Of a stretch of DNA of 60,894 bases, positions 43,653 to 51,503 are shown in pieces. The notes under the pieces are model-generated. The model was not told the DNA's origin and searched no databases. It saw only the letters and a program-made list of their open reading frames with translations. Position numbers and translations under genes: made by a program. The stretch comes from Abditibacteriota bacterium (GTDB taxonomy: Bacteria; Armatimonadota; UBA5829): contig JAFZNQ010000062.1 of NCBI GenBank assembly GCA_017552965.1, positions 1-60,894 of the forward strand, in the 5' to 3' direction. The first letter of the stretch is position 1; each line of letters starts with the position of its first letter.

Positions 43653-43687
43653 CAGCGGATATCGTCGGATATCCGCTGCGTTTTTTT
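43653..43687. terminator. Bidirectional terminator at the end of the RiPP-like cluster
   Basis: CAGCGGATAT/ATATCCGCTG with a six-base loop is followed by seven T on the plus strand. The minus strand reads into TTATTTTTTG, serving the convergent pseudopilin gene. Confidence 0.9.
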
Positions 43688-43692
43688 GCCAA

Positions 43693-44436
43693 TTATTCGG
43701 CGTCGGGGAGATAGAGCCTCTTTTCGGCTCTGCCCAGAGTCTTGATCTGGTTGTTCACCAGCACGTTGGGGTTGCTCATGCCGGCGGCATGGCCGTCGGC
43801 GTAAACGATGTTGGCCACCTTGTCGTTGTGTCTGAAATGCAGATAACCGTAGGGTCCCATGTTATCATCGGAATACATGGTGTTGTTGCCATAGACCACT
43901 CCGCCGGAATTGCAGGCGGTGTCGCCGAAGAGGATGGTCTCCGCAGGCTTCACTATAGCCCCCACCCTGGCAAGAGGAGGGTTGTAATAAGCGCCGTCGG
44001 CGCCCCAGCCGCCGTAGTCGCCGCCTATGTGCACGTTGTAGCCGTAGCCGGTGACCTTGCGGTCAAAGGACTGTCCGTGGAAGGAGGGGCAGCCTGTGAT
44101 CTGTCCGTTCTTGGTGTAGGGGCTCAGATAGCCCTGGTCGCTGTAGAAGTTGCCGTCCACCCAGGTGTTGTCCTTGCCGTCCCACCAGATGCAGAAGGTG
44201 TCCAGGTCGTAGGTGGGGCAGGCGGTCTCGTCCCAGTCCTGAGTGTACATCATCCAGGCGGTGCCCACCTGCTTGATGTTGGAGAGGCACTGGGTCTGGC
44301 GGGCCTTTTCCCGGGCCTGAGCGAACACGGGGAACAGAATGGCCGCCAGAATGGCGATGATGGCTATGACCACCAGCAGTTCGATAAGGGTAAAGGCCTT
44401 GTTTTGAGAGACGGCCGGTCTCTGTGTGGTTGTCAT
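43693..44436 (-). CDS. Pseudopilin (DUF1559-like) downstream of a cobalamin riboswitch
   Basis: This 247-residue pseudopilin has a 14-residue leader ending NKA before [16 protein letters not shown], so Ala rather than Gly sits at the cleavage site. [16 protein letters not shown] follows. The rest is rich in Trp, Tyr, Asn and Gly and ends with [10 protein letters not shown], a DUF1559-type DG motif. GAGGT lies before ATG 44436. It shares the N-terminal helix with the pseudopilin at 6764 but diverges beyond it. The upstream leader is a cobalamin riboswitch plus terminator, which would make this gene B12-controlled. Confidence 0.88.
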   Translation of the reverse strand: MTTTQRPAVSQNKAFTLIELLVVIAIIAILAAILFPVFAQAREKARQTQCLSNIKQVGTAWMMYTQDWDETACPTYDLDTFCIWWDGKDNTWVDGNFYSDQGYLSPYTKNGQITGCPSFHGQSFDRKVTGYGYNVHIGGDYGGWGADGAYYNPPLARVGAIVKPAETILFGDTACNSGGVVYGNNTMYSDDNMGPYGYLHFRHNDKVANIVYADGHAAGMSNPNVLVNNQIKTLGRAEKRLYLPDAE

Positions 44437-44469
44437 TGCAAATACCTCGTTTGCATGCCGCAGACGGGT

Positions 44470-44499
44470 AAAAACAAAGGCCCCCGCACGTATGCGGGG
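44470..44499 (-). terminator. Terminator in the riboswitch expression platform
   Basis: On the minus strand CCCCGCA, TACG and TGCGGGG are followed by GCCTTTGTTTTTAC. It lies 35-65 bases before the pseudopilin ATG and after the cobalamin aptamer. Confidence 0.8.
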
Positions 44500-44534
44500 A
44501 CCCGTATTTGTCCTCAGAAAAAACCCAGTCCGCG

Positions 44535-44684
44535 AGGTTTTATTTAACGGCAGGTATTCCGGCTCGCAGCTCGGACCTACTTGCCGGCCTTCCCGGGCAT
44601 ACTGCCCAGTGACCACTGTGGCTTTCGTCGCTGCTTACGGCGGCGGGACCGCTCCGGATTCGCACCGGATTCCCTGATTCGTCC
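44535..44684 (-). promoter_or_regulatory. Cobalamin riboswitch
   Basis: The minus strand reads GGGAATCCGGTGCGAATCC, then GAGCGGTCCCGCC, CGTAAGC, GCCACAGTGG, a GGGAAGGC stretch and finally ACCTGCC, with CCTCGCGG just beyond. This is the conserved order of adenosylcobalamin-type riboswitches. High B12 normally ends transcription or blocks translation. Here the next gene is a pseudopilin rather than a B12 transport or synthesis gene. Confidence 0.9.
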
Positions 44685-44690
44685 ACCATT

Positions 44691-44719
44691 ATTATAGCAA
44701 AATAAGCCCCGTCCGTCAA
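44691..44719 (-). promoter_or_regulatory. Promoter of the riboswitch transcript
   Basis: TTGACG, a 17-base spacer and TATAAT with an extended TGC lie on the minus strand. The -35 element is within the loop of the hydG terminator. Confidence 0.8.
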
Positions 44720-44736
44720 CAGGCGGCACGGGGCTT
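44697..44736 (-). terminator. hydG terminator
   Basis: On the minus strand AAGCCCCGT pairs with ACGGGGCTT around a 15-base loop, followed by ATTTTGC. It begins five bases after the hydG stop codon. Confidence 0.75.
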
Positions 44737-44740
44737 TCGG

Positions 44741-46195
44741 TCAGAATCTGAAATCTCTTTTTTCGCTGTTTTTGATGGCCCTGATGTTGTCCTCGGCTAT
44801 CTGCCGCACCTTTTCCTTGGGTATATTCTGCAGCTCCCGCTCCAGCATGTCGTAGCCCAGCTTTTGGGTCTCCGGCGAAGCGTAGTCCGTGAGATATTCC
44901 GTCAGGGTCATGAGAGCGTTGGGGTGGCAGCAGTTCTGTATCTGCCCCTTCTTGCACAGGCTCATGAACCGGTCGCCGGTCCTGCCCTCTCTGTAGCAGG
45001 CGGTGCAGAAGGAGGGTATATGGCCGCTCTCCATGAGCCACCGCACCACCTCGTCCAGAGTGCGCTGGTCGGACACGTCAAACTGCTCCGTGTCATGGGG
45101 CCTCTCTTCCTGAGTGTAGCCTCCCACGGAGGTCCTGGAGCCTCCGCTGACCTGGCTGACTCCGCACTGGAGCAGCCGGGACCGCACCTCCTCCGTCTCT
45201 CTGGTGGAGATGATCATGCCCGTGTAGGGCACGGCTATGCGGATACAGGCGGCTATCTTGGCAAAGGTGTCGTCGGAGATGGAGTTGTCAAAGGCGTCCG
45301 GGTCTATGTCGTCGGCCTTCTTCACCCGAGGCACCGATATGGTGTGAGGGCCCACTCCATAGACGGCTTCCAGATGCTCCGCATGCATGATCAGGCCGGC
45401 AAACTCGTATTTGTAGAGCTCCAGGCCAAACAGGACTCCCAGTCCCACGTCGTCGATACCGCCCTCCATGGCTCTGTCCATGGCCTCGGTGTGATAGTTG
45501 TAGTCATGCTTGGGGCCCGTGGGGTGCAGCTTGAGATAGCTCTCCTTGTGATAGGTCTCCTGAAACAGTATATAGGTGCCTATGCCCGCCTCCTTCAGGC
45601 GCCGGTAGTTGTCCACGGTGGTGGCGGCTATGTTCACGTTGACCCTTCTGATGGCTCCGTTCTTGTGCTTGACGGAATATATGGTGTGGATGCAGTCCAG
45701 TATGTATTCCAGAGGGTTGTTCTTCGGGTCCTCCCCCGCCTCTATGGCCAGACGCTTGTGCCCCATATCCTGCAGGGCTATGACCTCCGCCTTCACCTCT
45801 TCCTGAGTGAGCTTTTTCCGGGGGATGGTCTTGTTTTTCATGTGATAAGGGCAGTATATGCAGCCGTTGACGCAGTAGTTGGACAGATACAGCGGCGCAA
45901 ATATCACTATGCGGTTGCCATAAAAGGCCAGCTTTATCTCCCGGGCCGTCTCGAATATCCGTTCGTTCAGGTCCGGCAGCTCGCAGGCGAGCAGCACCGA
46001 AGCCTCTCTGTGGTCAAGGCCTTCGCAGTGCCAGCCGTCCTCCGTCTTCCGGGGCCGGGCCTTGTCGAGGATCGCTTCTATCAGCGCCCTGTCCCTGCTG
46101 TGCTCCCGGGCGTAGTCCAGAGTCTCCCTGATCTCGCCGTCATGTATGAATTCGTCCGCCACGTGGGACCCGGGGTCATATTTGTATTCTGCCAT
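44741..46195 (-). CDS. hydG: [FeFe]-hydrogenase maturase HydG (radical SAM)
   Basis: This 484-residue enzyme has CVNGCIYC (Cys108/112/115) for the radical SAM cluster and a C-terminal second-cluster region (FCTACYREGRTGDRFM, then CKKGQIQNCCHPNALMTL). HydG cleaves tyrosine to make the CO and CN ligands of the hydrogenase H-cluster. KLHPTGPKHDYNYHTEAMDR and SGGSRTSVGGY are further family blocks. AAGGAAGG precedes the ATG. hydE, hydF and the hydrogenase are not in the window. It follows a TM1266-type regulator by four bases. Confidence 0.96.
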   Translation of the reverse strand: MAEYKYDPGSHVADEFIHDGEIRETLDYAREHSRDRALIEAILDKARPRKTEDGWHCEGLDHREASVLLACELPDLNERIFETAREIKLAFYGNRIVIFAPLYLSNYCVNGCIYCPYHMKNKTIPRKKLTQEEVKAEVIALQDMGHKRLAIEAGEDPKNNPLEYILDCIHTIYSVKHKNGAIRRVNVNIAATTVDNYRRLKEAGIGTYILFQETYHKESYLKLHPTGPKHDYNYHTEAMDRAMEGGIDDVGLGVLFGLELYKYEFAGLIMHAEHLEAVYGVGPHTISVPRVKKADDIDPDAFDNSISDDTFAKIAACIRIAVPYTGMIISTRETEEVRSRLLQCGVSQVSGGSRTSVGGYTQEERPHDTEQFDVSDQRTLDEVVRWLMESGHIPSFCTACYREGRTGDRFMSLCKKGQIQNCCHPNALMTLTEYLTDYASPETQKLGYDMLERELQNIPKEKVRQIAEDNIRAIKNSEKRDFRF

Positions 46196-46199
46196 GCTG

Positions 46200-46460
46200 T
46201 TATCCTTCCTTTGTAATGAGAGACGAGTAGGCGGTCTTCACCGACACTCCCTCCAGCTTGCCTATCTGTCCTGCCAGGGCGGCTATGACGTCCTGGGGAG
46301 CGTCCAGAGCAATGCTCACGATGCTCACGTTCTTTTGCTTGTAGGGGATGCCCATCCTCCCTATGATCCACTGTCTGCTGCGGTGAAACAGCTCGTTGAG
46401 GCGGGGGGCGGCCTCCTCCTTTTCCACTATGACGCTGATGACAGCCACTCTCGTTTCCAT
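46200..46460 (-). CDS. TM1266-family iron-only hydrogenase system regulator
   Basis: This 86-residue ACT-like protein begins METRVAVISVIVEKEEAAPRLN. It contains GRMGIPYKQKNVSIVSIALDAPQDVI and ends KTAYSSLI, matching the small regulator often encoded beside HydG/HydE/HydF. Its ligand and target are not established. ATG 46460 has GGGAG six bases upstream; a TTG at 46472 is less likely. The mRNA leader contains a hairpin with a U-run directly before this site. Confidence 0.88.
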   Translation of the reverse strand: METRVAVISVIVEKEEAAPRLNELFHRSRQWIIGRMGIPYKQKNVSIVSIALDAPQDVIAALAGQIGKLEGVSVKTAYSSLITKEG

Positions 46461-46470
46461 ATATACTCCC

Positions 46471-46500
46471 AAAAAACTGCCGCCCCAAAAGGGACGGCAG
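46471..46500 (-). promoter_or_regulatory. Attenuator-like terminator in the leader of the regulator-hydG operon
   Basis: A 10-bp stem with one G-U pair (arms 46477-46486 and 46491-46500) and a TTTT loop is followed by six T, then GGGAG and the ATG. Its position directly before the first gene suggests conditional termination. Confidence 0.65.
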
Positions 46501-46566
46501 CGTCATTGACACGATCTCTTGCTGTCGCCTTTCAGTCAGGAACACCTTTGTGTCAGGCTCAGTATT

Positions 46567-46595
46567 ATTATAGCACTTTCCGGCCGTGGTTTCAA
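46567..46595 (-). promoter_or_regulatory. Promoter of the regulator-hydG operon
   Basis: TTGAAA, a 17-base spacer and TGCTATAAT lie on the minus strand. The -35 overlaps the stop codon of the upstream permease gene. The leader to ATG 46460 is about 100 bases. Confidence 0.75.
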
Positions 46596-47803
46596 TCGGC
46601 CCGGGTATATTTTCGTATGACTCCCATAAAGAGCACCGCCAGCAGCAGCGCGCCCCACAGGGCGCTCGGGGAGCTCTCGTGACAGGCCTCGCCGGCGCCG
46701 CCGGACAGGCTGAGAAAGCCGTTGAGCAGTATGCCGCACAGGCAGGCCGTGATTATCACGGTGGCCAGATAGATGCAGAGCCCCTTGCCTCCCAGCAGTC
46801 TGGAGAGCACCGGGAAGGCGGCCAGATTGGTTTCCGGGCCCGTCACCATGAACACCAGAGCGGCTCCGGGCTCAAAGCCGGCAGCCACCAGCGAAAAGGC
46901 CAGAGGTATGGAGGCCGTGGAGCAGACGTACATAGGCAGCCCCAGCAACACGCATATCCCTATCTGACCGAAGAGGCCGCCGAAGGCGTGGCGAAATGAC
47001 CCCGGGTCACACAGGGCGGAAAACACGCCGGCCAGCACAAGGCCCAGCAGCAGATGACCGCCTATCTCCCCGGGCAGGTCGCGAAAAGCGTACAGCAGCG
47101 CGGCCGCCGCAGGGTGCTGTTTTTTCACCTCGCCGCAGCAGCATGAGGGCTCGGAAGTCTTTTCCTTCTCGCAGCAGCATGAGGGCTCCGGCTCCTTTTC
47201 CTTCTCACAGCAGCAAGAGGGCTCCGGCTCCTTTTCCTTCTCACAGCAGCACGAAGGCTCCGGAGCCTTTTCCTTCTCGCAGCAGCACGAGGTCTCCGGG
47301 GCCTTTTCTTTCTCGCAGCATGAGGGCTCCGGGGCTTTTTCCTTCTCGCAGCAGCACGAGGGCTCCTCTGTCCCGCCGGCTGGAGCCTCTTTGTCAAACA
47401 GGTCAATGAGGGTCCCGCCCAGGAGCCCCATCAAAAAGGCCTGCACGGGGCGCCACAGAGCGAAGGCCCAGCCCATCATTCCGTAGGTGGCGATGATGTT
47501 GTCCACGCCGGTCTGAGGAGTGGACAGCAAAAAGGAAGCCACCGCTCCCCTGGAGGCGCCTCCGCTTCTCAGGGACGCCGCCACGGGCAGGATGCCGCAG
47601 GAACACAGCGGAAGGGGCACCCCCAGCAGGGCCGCCCACAGGACTGCCAGGGGATTGTCCTCCCCCAGATAGCGCCTTACCTTGTCCACCGACAAAAACA
47701 GCCTGAGTATGCCGGCCATGAGATAGCCGAACAGTATATAGGGGGCCATCCGGACCGTGACCTCCCAGGTCTTCAGGACCACCAGCCTCACCAGATCTTC
47801 CAT
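46592..47803 (-). CDS. SO_0444/DUF318-like metal efflux permease with a Cys-rich tandem repeat
   Basis: This 403-residue permease has about eight hydrophobic segments. The family blocks are VPLPLCSCGILP (62-73), SFLLSTPQTGVDNIIATYG and CVLLGLPMYVCSTASIPLA with VFMVTGPETNLAAFP. Members are predicted Cu/Zn or other metal exporters. The loop between helices (about 147-228) holds seven repeats of a 12-residue unit EPSCCCEKEKAP, with about 20 cysteines, probably a cytoplasmic metal-binding region. The ATG directly follows the stop of the GH116-like gene, with AAGGAGAAGG upstream. Confidence 0.88.
   Translation of the reverse strand: MEDLVRLVVLKTWEVTVRMAPYILFGYLMAGILRLFLSVDKVRRYLGEDNPLAVLWAALLGVPLPLCSCGILPVAASLRSGGASRGAVASFLLSTPQTGVDNIIATYGMMGWAFALWRPVQAFLMGLLGGTLIDLFDKEAPAGGTEEPSCCCEKEKAPEPSCCEKEKAPETSCCCEKEKAPEPSCCCEKEKEPEPSCCCEKEKEPEPSCCCEKEKTSEPSCCCGEVKKQHPAAAALLYAFRDLPGEIGGHLLLGLVLAGVFSALCDPGSFRHAFGGLFGQIGICVLLGLPMYVCSTASIPLAFSLVAAGFEPGAALVFMVTGPETNLAAFPVLSRLLGGKGLCIYLATVIITACLCGILLNGFLSLSGGAGEACHESSPSALWGALLLAVLFMGVIRKYTRAD
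47120..47365 (-). repeat. 36-bp coding tandem repeat, seven units
   Basis: Seven near-identical units encode EPSCCCEKEKxP. Unit 2 has lost one Cys codon and the last unit is degenerate (CCCGEVKK). The nucleotide repeats are close to identical, so length could vary between strains by slippage. Confidence 0.85.
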
Positions 47804-50800
47804 CTATTCCTTCTCCTTTCGAAGCTCGATGGTCTTCACGTTGAAGAGATAGCCTGAGCCTCCTGCAAATTCCAGCAGCAGGGGCCCGGAGCTTCCCTCC
47901 GTATCAAAGGCGGCAGTCTGCTCCCGGAAGGAGGTCCAGCCGCCGGTGTTTTTCACATCTATAGCGCAGAGGGTCCTGTCACCGGACTTCACGGTCAGGG
48001 TCCCGCCCTCCGTGGCGCTGGACACCTCCGCCGCCAGCGTGTAGCGGCCGGCGGGTATGTCTATAGGCGGCAGCAGGGCGTGGCAGCCGTTTTCTATAAA
48101 TCCCAGATGTCCGTCCTCCACCCGCACCGGTCCCGTCAGCTCCGTGGCGTCCGCGCAATACACGGGCATACCCACCTCCACCGGGGGATAGAGGCGGCTC
48201 GCGGGCACCTTTTCCCTGGTCAGAGAAAAGCTCTCCCACTCCAGACGGACCCGGGAAGCCTTTTCTGCGGTCAGCCTGAAGGCGTATTTTTTCCTCTGGT
48301 CAAAGAGATACCTGCCGCCGGCCCCCAGGTCCCTGCCGTTTATCTCCAGCCGGGCTGCGCCGTCGGTGACCACACAGAGCTCATATTCCTCCATATATTT
48401 CGGCAGCAGATAGCCGGAATACACGGTCCTGTCTCCGGTGAGGCTACCGTCTATGTCGGCAACTATCACGCTCTCTGCGGGAGCGCCCTCCGAAAAGGTC
48501 TCTTTTTTCGCTCCGCGGCCCTCGGGCTCCAGCTCGGGATAGTAGGTCCTGTATTCCGGGGCCGGCTTCAGCAGGGCCGGGTCCCCCTCGCAGGCGGTCA
48601 GAGCCCCGAACCAGGGAGTCAGATCCAGCATGGCGCCCTTTTCGGTCCTGAAGGCTGCAGGCAGGACCGCGGTCTCCCGGCGGTCGTCCCCGGTCCGGAT
48701 CTGCAGGGTCTCAAAGACGTGGACCCGGCGGCTCCGGGTGATCTTCAGCTGAGCCCGCCTCTCGGGATAATTGATATACAGCTCCGCCCAGAAATCCGGG
48801 AAATACAGGGGCAGCATGGTGTTGTCCGCCGTCCTTGCGGGCCCCAGGGTCAGGGTCCGGCCGGGGACGTCCACGGAGGCCCCCGCCAGGGTCTGGGTCA
48901 CGTACCAGCTCACGGGAGCGGTCATGTAGGTGAGGAACGCCGGGGTCCACAGGCTCTGAGTCCACAGAAAGCCCTTGTCCGCATGGACCTTCTGGGTGGC
49001 CTCCAGCAGAGTGAGGCCGTCCCTGACCATGCCCATCTGAATGGCCGCCATGGCTACGTAGCTGTCCTGATAAAAGGGCCAGCAGGCAGAAGACTGCATA
49101 TCCAGATACCGGTCGTCCTCCACGTCGTAGGCCTTGGGGCTGTAATACCCGGGAGCCCGTCCGATGGCGGTGGACAGGGTGAAGGCCAGAGACGACTTGG
49201 CCCTGTCATAGGGCAGGTTGTCCCAGCCCAGGAGCCGGCTGATAAATTGGCCGGCCAGAGCGCCCGTGTGGATCTGGCTCTTCACCGGCTCATCCTTGCC
49301 GAAGTCGTAGCCGTAGGCGTAATAGCCTCCATCTTCCACAAAGAGGGCTTCCGCCCCTTCCAGAGCCTTTTGGCGCATGGCCGCATATTTTGCGGCTCCC
49401 TCCCCGTCTCCGCACAGGACGGCAGCCCTGCGGGCCGCCTCCAGCATGACGGGATACAGCACGGCGGTATATACGAACCCCTTGGGATGGGGATGATCGT
49501 CATAGGTGGTGTTGTAGTCGGGAAAGCCCAGAGAGTTGTGCCGCTGCTCCATGAAGGCCATGGCCGCTTTGATGCGGGGATAGTATCGCCTGATCAGGCT
49601 GCCGTCGCCGGTCTGCTCATAGGTCTTCACCAGCTGCAGGAGCCAGGTGCCCGTGTTGTCCACCATGCTCCCCTGGGTGCCCGCAGCCCTGGCCATATCG
49701 CTGTTTTGCCCTATGCCCCCGTCCTCCTTTTTGACGTGGGTGTTGATGCCGTCGTAGTAGTGCACGTCAAAATGGCTGATCTCGCCTCCGGGCTCCGGAT
49801 AGTTGCCGAACTGCATGTTTTCGTTTCTGTCCAGCTGAGGCAGAAGGGCATACACGAAGGGGTTGGAGGACAGCTTCTGGTCCATGGTGCCTCCCAGGCC
49901 TCCCATGCCTCCCTCCAGAGAGGTGTAGTCGCCGTCCCGGGTCAGCACTCCGTTGGTATATACGGTGTAGCCGCTGTTGATGATCTTGAATTTCAGCCAG
50001 CCCGGCAGAGAGCTGCGCAAGATGGGCAGCTGCCAGGCAAGGGTCTCCCCGAGCAGCCTTTCCCTCCGGTCAATGGCGTAGGCCAGCAGGGAGCCTATGC
50101 TGTCAAAATAGTTGTGATAATACTTGTCATAGCTCATCCCGGAGTGGCGCTTGGCGGCAGCCAGGGTCTCCGGAGATACGGGGTCTGCGAACCAGGCCAG
50201 GGCAAAGAAGACCCTTTTGGTCTCCCCCGGCAGGAGCTCCACCTGTCTGGCGACAGCCAGAGCCTTTGCCGGCTTGTCGGCAGGCTCCGGGGCCGGCTCC
50301 ACCGGACAGGGCTTCATGGCGCCGGTCTCCCGAAAGGCGTCAAAGGCGCCCTTGTCCGCCAGCATATATTCACCCCAGGAGGTCTCCCCGTCGGAGAGCA
50401 GGGCTATATGCCCGTTGTAGTTCTGCAGGGTGAGCTTGGAAGGCCTGAAGGGAGCGGCGGCGTCCAGGGAGGCGCCGGTCCAGCCCTTTACGCTCATGGG
50501 GGAAGCCTTGGTGTCGGGAGGGGTCATAAAATGCCAGAAGGAGGAGTTGCCGTCCATGCGAAAGCCCTCTTCGGCCCATCTCTCCGTGTCTTTGATGCCC
50601 CTGCCTATCACGTCGGCAAAGGAAAAGAGCAGGCTCAGCTCCGCCTTATTTGCGGAGTCATTGGTCAGACTGAAGTCAAAAAACACCACCGGCAGAGCGC
50701 TGTCCCCGGGGCTGTAGGGGACCAAAAAGGAATAGGAGGTCATGCGCGCCCGGGTGGCCAGGGGGCCGCAGGTATATACGCTGTCTGCCACGGGGAACAT

Positions 50801-51154
50801 GCCGGAGTAGTCTATGTCCTCTGCTCCCTTCATGCCCCAGAGGACGTCGTCGTCCTTTTGCAGCCGGACCGTCCGGGTCCGTCCGCCGGTCTTTTCCCTG
50901 ATGGCAAAAAAGGAGCCCCGGGGGTCCCCTATGTAGGACTCGTGGATGTTGTTCATGCAGTTGCGGACGAGAAACCCTTCCGGGCCAAGCTCCACGTAGC
51001 CGCAGCCTATGCCTCCCATGGGCACTCCCGAGGGGCCCTTTTCCACCGGCAGCCCCTCCGGGCGGCACAGGCTCCTCCACAGCTCCAGATCCCCGGCCCT
51101 GACCAGAGAGGCGGCAAGGACCGACAGAAACAGGCACAGCAAGAGATAACGCAT
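47804..51154 (-). CDS. Secreted GH116-like glycoside hydrolase with C-terminal accessory domains
   Basis: This 1116-residue protein has a signal peptide (about 1-20) and an N-terminal GBA2-like opening (PSGVPMGGIGCGYVELGPEG). A helical catalytic-type domain follows (about 380-780; YDGINTHVKK, NTGTWLLQLVKTYEQTGD, ACWPFYQDSYVAMA). The last 200 residues look like PA14- and CBM6-type modules. GH116 includes beta-glucosidases and xylosidases acting through Glu and Asp residues, which I did not pinpoint. AGGAGAG precedes ATG 51154. The next gene begins right after its stop codon. Confidence 0.7.
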   Translation of the reverse strand: MRYLLLCLFLSVLAASLVRAGDLELWRSLCRPEGLPVEKGPSGVPMGGIGCGYVELGPEGFLVRNCMNNIHESYIGDPRGSFFAIREKTGGRTRTVRLQKDDDVLWGMKGAEDIDYSGMFPVADSVYTCGPLATRARMTSYSFLVPYSPGDSALPVVFFDFSLTNDSANKAELSLLFSFADVIGRGIKDTERWAEEGFRMDGNSSFWHFMTPPDTKASPMSVKGWTGASLDAAAPFRPSKLTLQNYNGHIALLSDGETSWGEYMLADKGAFDAFRETGAMKPCPVEPAPEPADKPAKALAVARQVELLPGETKRVFFALAWFADPVSPETLAAAKRHSGMSYDKYYHNYFDSIGSLLAYAIDRRERLLGETLAWQLPILRSSLPGWLKFKIINSGYTVYTNGVLTRDGDYTSLEGGMGGLGGTMDQKLSSNPFVYALLPQLDRNENMQFGNYPEPGGEISHFDVHYYDGINTHVKKEDGGIGQNSDMARAAGTQGSMVDNTGTWLLQLVKTYEQTGDGSLIRRYYPRIKAAMAFMEQRHNSLGFPDYNTTYDDHPHPKGFVYTAVLYPVMLEAARRAAVLCGDGEGAAKYAAMRQKALEGAEALFVEDGGYYAYGYDFGKDEPVKSQIHTGALAGQFISRLLGWDNLPYDRAKSSLAFTLSTAIGRAPGYYSPKAYDVEDDRYLDMQSSACWPFYQDSYVAMAAIQMGMVRDGLTLLEATQKVHADKGFLWTQSLWTPAFLTYMTAPVSWYVTQTLAGASVDVPGRTLTLGPARTADNTMLPLYFPDFWAELYINYPERRAQLKITRSRRVHVFETLQIRTGDDRRETAVLPAAFRTEKGAMLDLTPWFGALTACEGDPALLKPAPEYRTYYPELEPEGRGAKKETFSEGAPAESVIVADIDGSLTGDRTVYSGYLLPKYMEEYELCVVTDGAARLEINGRDLGAGGRYLFDQRKKYAFRLTAEKASRVRLEWESFSLTREKVPASRLYPPVEVGMPVYCADATELTGPVRVEDGHLGFIENGCHALLPPIDIPAGRYTLAAEVSSATEGGTLTVKSGDRTLCAIDVKNTGGWTSFREQTAAFDTEGSSGPLLLEFAGGSGYLFNVKTIELRKEKE

Positions 51155-51255
51155 AACTACTCTCCTATCGATATACTTCCAGGTCAAGTATAGCACCATA
51201 CGGATAAAATAGCAAAAGCAGGGGGGAAGGAAAAAGGCGGGGAGACAATAAAAAA

Positions 51256-51328
51256 AGCAGGAGACGAGGCTCGAACTCGCGACATCCAGCTTGGGAAGCT
51301 GACGCTCTGCCAACTGAGCTACTCCTGC
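51256..51328 (-). tRNA. tRNA-Gly (CCC)
   Basis: The cloverleaf has acceptor GCAGGAG/CTCCTGC, D stem GCTC/GAGC, anticodon stem TCAGC/GCTGG with loop TTCCCAA (anticodon CCC) and T stem GCGAG/CTCGT with loop TTCGAGC. The discriminator base is T, as usual for tRNA-Gly. No CCA is encoded. Confidence 0.95.
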
Positions 51329-51345
51329 ATAGTGCAGAAAAATGG

Positions 51346-51418
51346 AGCAGGAGACGAGGTTCGAACTCGCGACATCCAGCTTGGAAGGCTAGCGCTCTAC
51401 CAATTGAGCTACTCCTGC
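51346..51418 (-). tRNA. tRNA-Gly (TCC)
   Basis: The same scaffold is repeated 17 bases away, with anticodon stem CTAGC/GCTGG and loop CTTCCAA (anticodon TCC). Acceptor, T stem and variable loop are identical to the neighbour, pointing to local duplication followed by anticodon divergence. Confidence 0.96.
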
Positions 51419-51503
51419 CCGTTTGACATATTTATTATATTACATCACGGCGGGTTTTGTCAAGCAAGGGCCGGCATTTTTCCGGAGCCCCCCGGCCCGG
51501 GGG

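Noticed and set aside
44535-44684. Plus-strand small ORFs through the riboswitch region
   Set aside because: The conserved cobalamin aptamer on the minus strand explains this sequence.
47120-47365. CRISPR-like repeat
   Set aside because: The 36-base periodicity is a coding repeat without spacers, in frame within the permease.
48080-51193. 1037-residue plus-strand ORF opposite the GH116-like gene
   Set aside because: Opposite-strand shadow of a gene with signal peptide and recognisable domains.
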